Shown here one piece after another: positions 48,750 through 58,224 of a stretch of DNA of 64,000 nucleotides; positions within the stretch are counted from its first letter, which is position 1, and every line of letters starts with the position of its first letter. Source of the stretch: Tenodera sinensis (lineage: Eukaryota > Arthropoda > Insecta > Mantodea > Mantidae). The stretch is taken from NCBI GenBank assembly GCA_030765045.1, contig CM060965.1, positions 21,549,585 through 21,613,584 on the forward strand, in the 5' to 3' direction. The translations under genes and the position numbers were made by a program. The notes beneath the pieces were generated by a model. It was given only the letters and a program-made list of their open reading frames with translations, made no database searches and was not told the DNA's origin.

Positions 48750-48800
48750 ATCCTGATGATGGGAGAGATGTACACTCCCAAAACGTAGATGGCTCTGCAT
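48750..48800 (+). other. Degenerate hammerhead-like motif
   Basis: CATC, then CTGATGA (48756-48762), a hairpin with GGGAG and CTCCC arms, AAAACGTA and GATG. It has the same order as the better motif at 57751-57812, with the core GAAA changed to AAAA. CATC and GATG can pair as a short stem I. It is probably an inactive relic. Confidence 0.35.
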
Positions 48801-49147
48801 CACTACACCTGGCTAGAATCCCGAGAACATCTTTGTTCGTCGCCAGGAAAGCTTCAAATCATATTTTGGAGAATTTATATTCTATTCCAGCACCAGCATT
48901 ACCAGTTTTCTCCATAAAAGATCCATCTGTGTAAATATATAACCAATCTTGCTCTGGGCAGTGTGTATGAATTATTCCTAACATTAATAATTTTAGTTGT
49001 GCTGTATCATAACGTTTCATAGCTGTGATATTTTCAACTGAATACCTAGGTTAATTTCTATTTGAGAGAGGGGGCCATCTTGGTAGCAGTTTTTTCTTTT
49101 TTCAATTTTAGTATTTGTATATTATATTTCTTCTGTATATTCTTTAC

Positions 49148-49530
49148 TTGGTGATGCTGTGCCTGAGCAGTTAAAGCATTTACCTACCACTTAGGTAGCC
49201 CAGGTTCGATCCGAAGAACATAAATGTGATATTCGTGGCGGAGGAACCAGCATCAGGGTGGGTTTTCTCCAGGTTCTCCAGTTTTCCCACCACTCACTCC
49301 ACCAATTGCTCCATTACCACCTTTCCATTAATTCCATTTCACCTGCATTTGATAACATCCTCTTCCTCACTATCATACCTGGTGCTGGGCTGACTACCTG
49401 CTTACAGGTCTTCACTCTGTCCAGTCCATAGGTTCCTGTGCTCCCTGACAGTTGTCTGACCCTGGGCACTAACTTCTAAGTCATAGGGGGTGTAAGTTCT
49501 ATATAAGGGGATGGTAATCAGGTAAAGAAG
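49148..49530 (+). repeat. tRNA-derived SINE, family S1, copy 4
   Basis: A plus-strand copy with a decayed head (GATGCTGTGCCTGAGCAGTT, CCCAGGTTCGATCC) but a full body. It includes GTGGGTTTTCTCCAGG, CATTTGATAACATCCTCTTC, GGTGCTGGGCTGACTACC and the tail GGGGGTGTAAGTTCTATATA. Confidence 0.85.
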
Positions 49531-49835
49531 AATATTCTTTACTTTCTGTATGCAATGTTCTTGAGTTTTCAAATTTTTTTGTTATTACATATTTTCAGCA
49601 ACTATCAAAATGAAGGCTTTGTAACTTTTCATATAAAAATAGAGCTTGTTTTTTCCATTGAACTACATGTGGGTGGATTATCTGGAGTAATTGGTGTAGT
49701 TTCAATTCTTCCTGTAATTATTTTTAGAGCCTGATTTTGTACTATCTCAATTTCTTTAGTTTAAATTTGGTAGCTGTCACCAGAGCTTCACCTCCATACT
49801 GCAAAACCATATTGGTTTTACAATGGGTTATCGAG
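49531..49835. other. No recognised feature
   Basis: AT-rich spacer between the SINE and the family C repeat. Confidence 0.4.
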
Positions 49836-50115
49836 AAGTCACTCTGCAGCTCTGATTTAACTCAAAGATTCCCTTAGAGATGGGAATTCTGATGGCAGCA
49901 CTGGTTGCTGTCACTTTATACACACTCAGTACTGAAAAAGCTCACAGCACAATAACAACTAGCTTACTGACAGCCAAAGACTACACGCAATCAACAAGCT
50001 GGAAACAATAGCAACCAGTCTGTCTGAGTAGAGTGGAGAAAATGTACAAGTACCAATGTTATCTCAAGCAATAGGCACCAGCACAATGCGGAAGAAGTTG
50101 TTCAGGACCCTTTTT
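49836..50115 (+). repeat. Family C repeat, copy 1
   Basis: Aligns with 54472-54990 minus its SINE insertion. Shared blocks are TAGAGATGGGAATTCTGATG, GGCAGCACTG, CTGTCACTTTATACACA, GAGTGGAGAAAATGTACAAG and GAAGAAGTTG. No protein and no terminal structure recognised. Confidence 0.75.
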
Positions 50116-52543
50116 GTTTTATGTGTTGTGTTTAAGGTACTTGGTATAAAGTTGGGCAGAATCAACTTGGGACTTGAAGGCCATCTCATTCACCCAGCAG
50201 CATCCATAACATGGCACAATATAATTGATTATATAATCTTGTTGCACATTATTTACCAAAGCTTCCCGATGTGCCCTCACAGATGAGTGAACAAGCTGGC
50301 TGTCAAGTCTCAAGTTGATTCTGTCCAACTTTGTTACAACATATTGGAGGAAATGCCAATTCAAACACTATCTTGTCATGGCATTTAGAAATACCCTAGT
50401 AGTGAATTTGGGGAAAGGTTAGTGAATAATTAATATACTCTCAGCTATGTTCAAGAGATCTGTCAACCACAAGTGCAGTTCTCCAGGCATATTGCTTGTT
50501 ATGAATGGCTAAAATGTAAACACCAGTGTCCATTAAAAATGGTTACAATTAAGCCCATGATGCTTCCCAGTGTTACATATTCCAGAGTAATAGTTCCCTA
50601 ATCACATCTCTGAATAGGAAAAGAACTAATTAAATGTTCTTGCACCTATTGCTCTAGATCAAACTTACACCACAAATATTTTAGATTTTGAAAATAACCT
50701 TGCCACAAAAAGACTGATTTCAGAGGAATAGAGAATGATGGCCGTATTTGTGCATCTGTTTTCCATTGGTTACACTTGCAAAAACTGAATTGCAAACTGT
50801 ACTTTTTGTTCAGATTAATCATCAAAAACAGTGTAAGGTTTAATAGGGTATGAAACATTCAAGCAGCTGTGTAAAGTTGAACATGCACTATTTTGCACTT
50901 TTTTTTTTTTTTTGCAATATTAATGGCAACATTTAGTTCAACACATGTGAACAGTATCAAGAATTTAGACCAACCCGTAATGCATTTTTTGGTGCCCTTC
51001 ATAGGAAAGTTTTTACTTTGATTTTTAATATTAATTCAAATTTCAAGAAAACTACTTCCTTCCAAATATATTCCCAGTAGACATCCATGAAGTATGTTTT
51101 TGTACATCTAAAGCTGTACTCATTACTTCCCCAACCAGTGCTTTACCTTTGTCCTCTCTAAATGGTACCTTTTTCTAACGATGATTGTGATGGCACCTGC
51201 ACCTCTTCAGGCATGAATTAAATGTGCCCGAGCAGATAAGAGTTGGAGAACACAGACTTACACTATTTAAAATCCCTCAAACTCTAAACAGTCCAAAATG
51301 AGTTGCAATGTATGGTGAATTAGTACTCATGTTTAAATGAACATTCATAAAACAATCAACAAAGCAATTCATTATTCTACCCATGAGATTAAGTTCCCAG
51401 AAATCTATCATGTGAAATTCATTTATTAACAAACTTATGACAGCATGTGTGGCAATGTTTGCATATTATAATGATATGCTACATTAATGTTTATATCATT
51501 AGTAAATTCAAGTACTTTCTGCAATGTTATCACTGAATTTGGGGAGGGAGAACACAATCTCCACAGGCCAGTACAATTAATGTATATTGTGGCTTTCCAA
51601 TAAAATAAGGACTAATTTACACACGTGTAACACCTATGCAAGGTTTCAGAGTACAGATAATATAGCCCCACCCATCAAGATTATAATGCAAGCCCCAAGC
51701 ACTTATCTTTGTACTCACATTTTCATTAAAATTACAATGTATGCACTTTTTGACAGTGACAAAAATATACATTTGACTACAATAAACCTATCAGCATATT
51801 CAACACAATTAATTCATAAAATATGTTACGAGTGACAAACAAATATTAAATATTAATAAATTGTATTAATCTTTATATTATTTCAGTTCCGCATTATGTC
51901 GCAATGTGAAAATGAGTTTCTCAGCTTCCAAGCCCACATTTTGCACTTGTACCATTACTAAGATCACATGGGCTCGCTAGGAACCAATAATTACACCACC
52001 TGATAGCGAATCTACTTTCGGGATCCTCTTGTTATAGGGTGTGCAAGCACTTCATGGAGCAGCCCCTAAGGTGGAAACCGTTGATACCAACCACTCTAGA
52101 TGTCCAACAAAACACTGTCACATAACGCAAAACTACTGCAATACTACACCAAAATTTGACGATCAGCAATTGGATGCTTGACACGATCGCGTCGTTCTTT
52201 CTCTACTCTACCTTTGACCCGCTCTTGTTCCTTCACATCACCGCATTTATACAATGGCGCCGAAACTATTGCCCACATCTCATAAATAATTAACCTAATC
52301 GAATCTTCAGAACTTAGGGCCTAATAACAGCAATGCGCACGATACATTGCATGGATTTTACTGAATGTCAAAGAAACATCATACAATGACCTAGAGCGTG
52401 AAGAATCGGCATTTACAGTGCGACACACCCCTATTTCGGTGTCATAATATGCTGCCGCCAGGAACGCATGACATTTTTCTACAATAAACAAATAAAATTT
52501 AAACAAAAAATCTCTTGAGCTATGTGTAATCATAAACACTTAC
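50116..52543. other. Non-repetitive AT-rich DNA, no gene recognised
   Basis: Lower in recognisable transposons than the rest of the window. Frames of 66-82 codons are not recognised. It could hold introns or UTR of a host gene to the left of mRpL51, but nothing in the sequence proves it. Confidence 0.35.
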
Positions 52544-52720
52544 CAATTAAGAATCCAAACGACACAGTCACATACACATATATATCACATTCACCTATCC
52601 ACTTTCCTTTGCAGTCGGCACCAACCACGATACGAACGAGTCGAATTAAAACTTCACTTCTGGGCTGTTCCGAGCAGCGTACGTACACCACCCCAGGGCC
52701 GGCGTGTGTTGCAAAGAGAA
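52544..52720 (-). other. Possible first exon of a divergent gene
   Basis: On the minus strand this CpG-containing stretch ends at a strong splice donor (TTG|GTAAGTG, junction 52544/52543). It lies head-to-head with mRpL51, about 0.8 kb from its probable donor. A frame through it reads IRLVRIVVGADCKGKWIG but matches no family I know, so it may be 5' UTR only. Bidirectional promoters are common beside ribosomal protein genes. That is context, not proof. Confidence 0.25.
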
Positions 52721-53299
52721 AATAATCCGATGTTTGAAGAACACAAAAACAAACTGTTTTTAAGAATGGAATTAAACTCTGAGGAAAAACAGACGCCTAA
52801 ATCCACCCTTTTATTTATTTAGCGTACTAAACTCTGGCGAAAAGGAATTCTCCAAAAATAACGCTTACAGTATTAGTTGTTGCGACAGAAAGGAATTGTA
52901 GCACTACTCCAATCATGTGACATCTATGAGATGTTGTTGGAAACTTATGAACCAGCTTCTTTTGCCGGCAGCGACAACCTGTGTTTGCCGGTAAATGCCA
53001 GTTTAGACGTACAATGTCCAATAGGATTCTTCCATTTCTATCTGCGTCAAGGTTGCCAACGGTAGCGGAATATAGTAACTTACAGCGGAATCCAACCACA
53101 GATCCTAACCTAGAACTTTTTAGCGTAAAGTAATACCTCTTTCAGAAACGAAAATATAGCAGAGTTTTCGAAATGATGCTTTACCATATATCAGTAAGGT
53201 AACCAGATTCTAATTTTTTCTACTTTCCATCAAGTCACAATTGCAAGTACAATAACAGTAAATTCACTGTATATTTCAGATGAAGCGTGGTTGAAAGGT

Positions 53300-53541
53300 T
53301 GGCGCTATGTGATGTGTATTGTATTGGTCATTGGTTATTTTCGTTTTTGAGGTTAGAATGAAATAATTAACAAAGTATATGTTTCCAATAGTTTTCACAG
53401 CGGCAACGTACTTCACATCACATTAACGTTAAACTTATCTACCAGCGCAAGTTTCTCTACTGCTAAGTAACCAACATAGTTATTGAATTTACTTCAAGTA
53501 AAATAACCGAAATAAAGTTACAGGCACCAAACGTTAAGTAG
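53300..53541 (+). promoter_or_regulatory. Putative mRpL51 promoter and 5' UTR exon
   Basis: Two inverted CCAAT motifs (ATTGGT) lie at about 53323-53336. A consensus donor TAG|GTAAGTA at 53541/53542 can pair with the acceptor TTTTTTCAG at 53770, giving a 229-bp intron that ends 8 bases before the mRpL51 start codon. The transcription start is not visible. Confidence 0.45.
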
Positions 53542-53778
53542 GTAAGTACCAAAAATGATTCAGCAAGGGGGCATTTAGAAGAGGAATTCGTGATATAATC
53601 AATGCTTTTTAATGTAATCTTATTACTAATATATATTCTTGTCAATGCATTTTACAATTGAACATCCAGATGAGAGTGAACGTGTGTGATTAGGTTGATA
53701 GTATGCTCTCTGTTGCTAGTCCTATTATAAGTGTACATATGAGTAATATGTTAATGTATACTTTTTTCAGAAGCAAAA

Positions 53779-54267
53779 ATGAGTTGGAGCATCAAGATGC
53801 TATCAGCAGCATTTAGTAACATAAGGAGTCCACAGTTTACTTCGATAAGATTTCGGTATCATGCTGAGAAGATAGCTAAAGGTCCGCTGTTGCGTCGATA
53901 TGGATATAAAGAAAAAACTCTCTTTAGAGGAACTTTGCCACATGTGGAAGGAAGAGCACTGCCCATACCCCAGTATAGACCTAAGAATGCGTGGAGTGAA
54001 AGGCGAGCATTGTTTGGTCAAAATGATTACATAGATATACTAGGCAATGAGCAACTTCATCCAACAAAGATAATGTACAATGTCCAGTCATGGTTGAGGG
54101 GAGTTAAAGGAAATGAATTCCATATTCTTATTCGTAAAAGGAAAATGTTGAACCGTGGTATAGTTCCGTACATAAGACCTACTAAGTGGAATGAGCTAAA
54201 CAAACGTATTAGCTACCTCTACAAATATCTCAATAGGAAGACAAAAACTTTTGCTTCAAAACAATGA
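53779..54267 (+). CDS. mRpL51: Mitochondrial ribosomal protein L51
   Basis: A 162-residue protein of the large subunit of the mitochondrial ribosome, nuclear-encoded and imported into mitochondria. The first 45 residues are rich in Arg, Lys, Ser and aromatic residues and nearly free of acidic ones, as for a targeting sequence. The family core follows: SERRALFG (73-80), DILGN (86-90), WLRGVKGNE (105-113), IRKRKM (118-123) and LNKRISYLYKYLNR (140-153), all in the same order as in vertebrate MRPL51. The reading frame is intact and complete in one exon. The start at 53779 lies 8 bases after a splice acceptor (AG at 53769-53770), and Met7 is the only nearby alternative. Codons look ordinary and there is no sign of a retrogene tail. 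It is the only host gene I can name in the window. Confidence 0.96.
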   Translation: MSWSIKMLSAAFSNIRSPQFTSIRFRYHAEKIAKGPLLRRYGYKEKTLFRGTLPHVEGRALPIPQYRPKNAWSERRALFGQNDYIDILGNEQLHPTKIMYNVQSWLRGVKGNEFHILIRKRKMLNRGIVPYIRPTKWNELNKRISYLYKYLNRKTKTFASKQ

Positions 54268-54304
54268 ATATTATTTGTATTGGCCTTTTATGTTCGTAAA
54301 TGTA

Positions 54305-54310
54305 AATAAA
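54305..54310 (+). terminator. Polyadenylation signal of mRpL51
   Basis: AATAAA, 38 bases after the mRpL51 stop codon, which fits a short 3' UTR. Confidence 0.75.
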
Positions 54311-54471
54311 GCTTTAAATCTATCATAAAGTACAAAGTCTTTTTCTTGAATATATTTGAATTCAACATTGTAGCTTCTGGCACATTTAAGTGCTTTCTTC
54401 ACTAGTTTGCACAGACTCTCATTTTGAAGCCTGGCCAATCTATTTGCAGCAAGCCTAAGCTAACAGGTCAT

Positions 54472-54990
54472 GAAGAAGTTGCTCCGTAGCTTTCGTGTAA
54501 CCAAGATTGTCCTAGAGATGGGAATTCCGATGGCAGCACTGTTTGCTGTCACCTTATACACATGTCAGTACCATCAATACTGGCATCATCACAATAACAA
54601 TGCCTATTGATAGCTAATGATTACATGTGATGAACATGCTGGAAGCAATAACTGATCAGTTATTTATTTATGCCAACAAACTTACTGTTGGTGTTTTTAA
54701 ACACACAAGCCGTGTGTGGGCAAAGTTTAAGAGGTAGAACTGGAACTTAAAAATTCAATGCTACAACTGGGATTTGAACCACAGACCTTCCGCTTGCCGG
54801 GCGGACGCTCTAACCACTGAGCTATTGTGACAAACTGCCAGTTGTGGCATTGAATTTTTAAGTTCCAGTTCTACCTCTTAAACTGATCAGTTGTTTAGTT
54901 GGTCAGAGTGGAGTGGGGAAAATCTAGGAGTACCAAAGTTATGTTGAGCAGTATCCACCAACATGGTGCACAGGAAGTTGATGACCCATT
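54472..54990 (+). repeat. Family C repeat, copy 2, split by a SINE
   Basis: CCTAGAGATGGGAATTCCGA, GGCAGCACTG and TGTCACCTTATACACATG on the left, and GTCAGAGTGGAGTGGGGAAA with GGAAGTTGATGACCC on the right, match 49836-50115. The two halves are separated by the S2 insertion at 54662-54880. Confidence 0.8.
54662..54880 (-). repeat. SINE S2 insertion with inverted 5' end and 12-bp target duplication
   Basis: AACTGATCAGTT flanks the insertion at 54650-54661 and 54881-54892. The SINE is in minus orientation, with its tail (ATTTATTTATGCC on the plus strand) at the left and its tRNA-like head at about 54770-54827. Its last 42 bases (from CAGTTGTGGCATTG) are an inverted copy of its own body, pairing with about 54727-54772. 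The inverted piece ends in TTA followed by AACT, and AACT also belongs to the target duplication. Confidence 0.9.
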
Positions 54991-55224
54991 AGATATTGCC
55001 CTAGGCCTATTTTTTTCTAAAGTAAACAATTCCAACACAAACTGCAGAAAATGTGCTCTGGGCATATTAATGCATTTGTAATATATGTGCAATATTTGTT
55101 ATAATTCATGGATTGAAATACTCCTAAATATGTATGTTTTTCTAACCAAAGACTAAGTTTGTATGAATCCCAGCTTGAGTTCATGCAGACGTCTATCTTC
55201 GGTCTATATGTGAAAAATTGGCAG

Positions 55225-56050
55225 AAAAATCTGATGAGTTGCACTCACATGACTTTCTCTACTCGTGTGCTAACCATTCTTACAAACTCTTATTCCTCTA
55301 TCTTCGTGTTAGTTAAGATTAACATTTGTACAAATTATCTTATTGCTTATTTCCTTGTATGCACAAGGGGAATATTAGAATACAGTAGGCTTTGTGCAAT
55401 GGTCAAATCTTTTAAAGCTTTGAGATTCCAGTCTCTTTGCACACTTAACATATAAAAAAATGAACAACAACGTTCCATTTCACGAAAGTTTTAAGTTTTC
55501 CAAAACTCACACACATAACAAGGAATACCTCTGAAATGGTTCACCCTACAAGAAAATTTATTTGGACATAAATTGTCTATTTTAGCAATATCTACATTTT
55601 TTGTACAGTAAGATTTTGTCTATCTCTAACGGTTTACCAGTTATGCAAAAGTAGTCCAGAGTAAATATGACTACAGGGGTTATGGCCAGAAAATTCAAAA
55701 TATACATTTTATTTGTCTTAAAAATATCTAAAACATGTGACATTTTAATCAAACTCGTTAGAGGCATTTTCAAGAAAATCAAAATTTTTGAAAAATATTC
55801 TATCTAAAGGGTAGTTTAGGGTGAGGCTATTTTCTTCAAAATCTTCGTGTTGCATCCTTGAAAGACATTAAACTTAAATACCAACTTTGGTTTTTAACCT
55901 ACTTTTCGTTTTTGAATTATGCTGTCCACAGAGACACACACGGAGTTGTGTTCAGGGGATCTCAAAACATATATTTCTGGTGAAATCTCGTCATCGAGTG
56001 TTTGGGTGGAATACAATACTTCCCTTACTTACCAGTAGAGAAAGTAAAAA
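55225..56050 (+). repeat. Family A element, copy 7 (near full length)
   Basis: From AAAAATCTGATGAGTTGCAC and CACATGACTTTCTCTACTC to CCAGTAGAGAAAGTAAAAAT. The TG-rich internal segment is shortened. It lies 1 kb downstream of mRpL51. Confidence 0.88.
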
Positions 56051-56267
56051 TATGTTAAATATAGGACAATATGTTTCAGAATAACCTAGAGGATGTAACA
56101 CCTCTTCAGGTATTTTAAGGTGAGAGCCAGCATGAAATTTGAGTTGAATTTATAGCAAAGCTGGATGGAAGATAAACCATGTTACAATAACCTATAAAAG
56201 TATAAAAGTAAACTGACATGGATAACAAGATTGCTTTTATTATGTTGGAATGAAACCACTTTTTTTA
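56051..56267. other. Spacer
   Basis: Nothing recognised between two family A pieces. Confidence 0.4.
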
Positions 56268-56348
56268 ATGTATTTCCAGTGAAATTTTTATATCAAAGTT
56301 TTGGGTGGAATGCTATATACTATAGGTGAGTTGTAAAGAAAGTAAAAA
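56268..56348 (+). repeat. Family A right-end fragment
   Basis: TTTCCAGTGAAATTTTTATA, TTTTGGGTGGAATGC and GTAAAGAAAGTAAAAATAGG repeat the last 80 bases of family A, 220 bases after a complete copy and in the same orientation. Confidence 0.65.
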
Positions 56349-57039
56349 TAGGAATGGCTGAAATGAAGTTCCTATGCTCAATAGAAGTTATAGGTTCTTA
56401 AGACATGAAGCATAAATAATAATTAAATATCTACACAAATTATGAAGTTTTAAGTTGTAATGACTGACTTAGTGAGTGTATATACTTGCTAAACGCATAG
56501 GTGGAACAATATCATTACCTGTCAATATTATGGGTAACGTAGGTATTAACCCAAGTAAACTTATATTCTCAGATATTGTTCAGAAGCAATAACACTGAAC
56601 AACTGGTTAGAACAACACATGTTGATTTATGTTTATACCTTATTATCAGATTCTAAAATCAAATTTATTGGCCAGTTGTCTACATTTTTGCATATGTAGT
56701 AGTCATACTTACTAGTAGTTTGTTCGGCTTTTGTAATAACCTTATTGAATGAAATACCGTGCTTTAATCAATTCTCTATATGATTATGAATGCTTTTGAG
56801 AGCATATACACTTGGAGGTAAGCTTGTTTTACACATGTAAGCAGAAAGAGTAGAAAATGCTTACATGGTAAACTTCTGTTGTATGTCATCAATGAATGGC
56901 ATCTGTTCCACCACTTCTTCCTAGCAATTTTCCATGGTCGAATTGAAAATAAAATGCTTTATTTTATGAAAACTACCAAAGGCAGTCCAGGACTCCTAAA
57001 CATTTGAGACCCTCCCTTACTGTGGGGCCGTCGTTATAT
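56349..57039. other. No recognised feature
   Basis: AT-rich spacer, no recognised gene. Confidence 0.4.
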
Positions 57040-57310
57040 ATGCCACTGCACACCGGCTCTTTTTATGTTCAACATACTGTTGAAGTCTACCTGGAACACT
57101 GACACACATGCATGTTGTCAGAATGTTGTGCAGATTGTGGAAGATGTCAGTGTAACCAGCCAACACTGCAAGAGTTTTTGGCTTCATTATATACACTTTC
57201 TCTTAACGATATCCCAAAGGAAGAAATCCATTGGGGTAATATAAGGGGATCATGGTAGGAATTCAACTGCAGCATGATTAGGGGCACCCTTTTTACGAAT
57301 TGTTTTCAAA
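57040..57310 (-). pseudogene. Mariner-type transposase C-terminal remnant
   Basis: Minus-strand frames contain TPMDFFLWDIVKRK (near 57225), the usual ...DLTP.DFFLWG.(V/I)K... block after the last catalytic Asp in mariner transposases. A shifted frame gives KVYIMKPKTLAVL, corresponding to the V...P.TL..L segment, and later LQQYVEHKKSRC at the usual C-terminal position. There are several frameshifts, and the N-terminal two-thirds was not found. Confidence 0.55.
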
Positions 57311-57407
57311 TTTTGTGTTTCTTCGCTCTATACAGCTTGTATTATTGCTTTAATTTCACACTATATTTTATTTATTCATGGTAAATAACAGTGTTTTCCC
57401 ACATTCA

Positions 57408-57512
57408 TTTTTTTACTTTCTCTACTGGTAAGTGGAAGGAAGTATTGTATTTCACTCAAAAATTCGATGTAGAGATTTCACCTGAAATATATGTTTTGAG
57501 ACCCCCCCCCTG
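57408..57512 (-). repeat. Family A right-end fragment (reverse)
   Basis: TTTTTACTTTCTCTACTGG, then GGAAGTATTGTATTTCAC, AAAAATTCGATGTAGAGATT and TATATGTTTTGAGACC, match the right 100 bases of family A. They are cut off at a C-run where the hammerhead-bearing segment begins. Confidence 0.75.
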
Positions 57513-57890
57513 CACATGGAGATGATAAGCAAAACATGGCTCCCGGCTCTAATAAGAGGGAGAAGAAAACCCGAGACACAGGAAGCCTTCTCTTTTATAC
57601 CAGGATCAGAGATGTCCCATTTGCCGATAGGCAGCCAATAGGTGCCATGCTCCCCCGCTCTACAGGTCACACCCTCCCTCCATGTGCGACTATATATATA
57701 GCGCGCTGGAAGGCATAGCTCTCTAATATTTGGACTCGGGAGTTCACTAATTGGATCACCCTGAAGATGCTGGACGCAGTTTTCAGCGAAACGTCGGAGG
57801 AAGGCAATCCAACTCGACCACGGCCCACAAGCCCGGAAAATCTACTTAACATAGTTGACAACGCTGGCCGTGAAAGCCTCAGCACTTATA
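57513..57890 (+). mobile_element. Segment carrying a TATA box and a hammerhead-like motif (Penelope-like candidate)
   Basis: A moderately GC-rich segment wedged between a family A fragment and a truncated LINE. It contains CTATATATATAG (57690-57701), then about 50 bases later the hammerhead-like fold at 57751-57812. Penelope-like retroelements and retrozymes are known to carry hammerhead ribozymes in their terminal repeats. No reverse transcriptase or GIY-YIG sequence is seen here, so the class is an inference from the motif alone. Confidence 0.4.
57751..57812 (+). ncRNA. Hammerhead-ribozyme-like motif
   Basis: The order is: stem I 5' strand TTGGAT with CC next to the core; CTGAAGA (57761-57767, consensus CUGANGA); stem II GCTG...CAGC (57769-57772 with 57784-57787); GAAA (57788-57791); a minimal palindromic stem III ACGT (57791-57794); cleavage triplet GTC (57793-57795); GG; and the stem I 3' strand ATCCAA (57807-57812). 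Six outer and two inner stem I base pairs form across an internal loop. One extra T between CTGAAGA and stem II departs from the consensus and may weaken or abolish activity. The two-base-pair stem III would need a dimer to be stable. Confidence 0.45.
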
Positions 57891-58217
57891 TTGTACACTG
57901 GATGTTTGGCAGTAGAATCCTTAGAGCGACTGACAGTATGTCAGACTGTAAGGGTACAGATTTCTTATATACATCACCTCTGACAAGCATCATAGCACCA
58001 TCATGTGCAGAAAAGCCTCTTCTGCTGTAACATTACACTGTACTGGGGTGTAGCATCTTAGTTAGAAAGCGTCTTGCAGATGCAGCTTAGTCTCTTGCAA
58101 ATATGCAACCAAAGACTCGTTTTTATCGAGAAAATGTTCTAGCTCGGTCAGTGTTCTAATTCCATGTATGTTCCAATGTAGGATAGCTGTGCTAATATTT
58201 GTATGGGAACTCTCCAT
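57890..58217 (-). pseudogene. Jockey-like LINE ORF2 start (endonuclease domain), 3'-truncated
   Basis: From the ATG at 58217 the frame reads ILHWNIHGIRTLTELEHFL, then VAYLQETKL, the first endonuclease motifs of jockey-type ORF2 (N.RG.R and Q.ETK). After a frameshift it continues with HDGAMMLVRGDVYKKSVPL and SVALRILLP. Homology stops at about 57890, where the hammerhead-like segment begins. Endonuclease motifs further on and the whole reverse transcriptase are missing. Confidence 0.72.
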
Positions 58218-58224
58218 TACTTTA

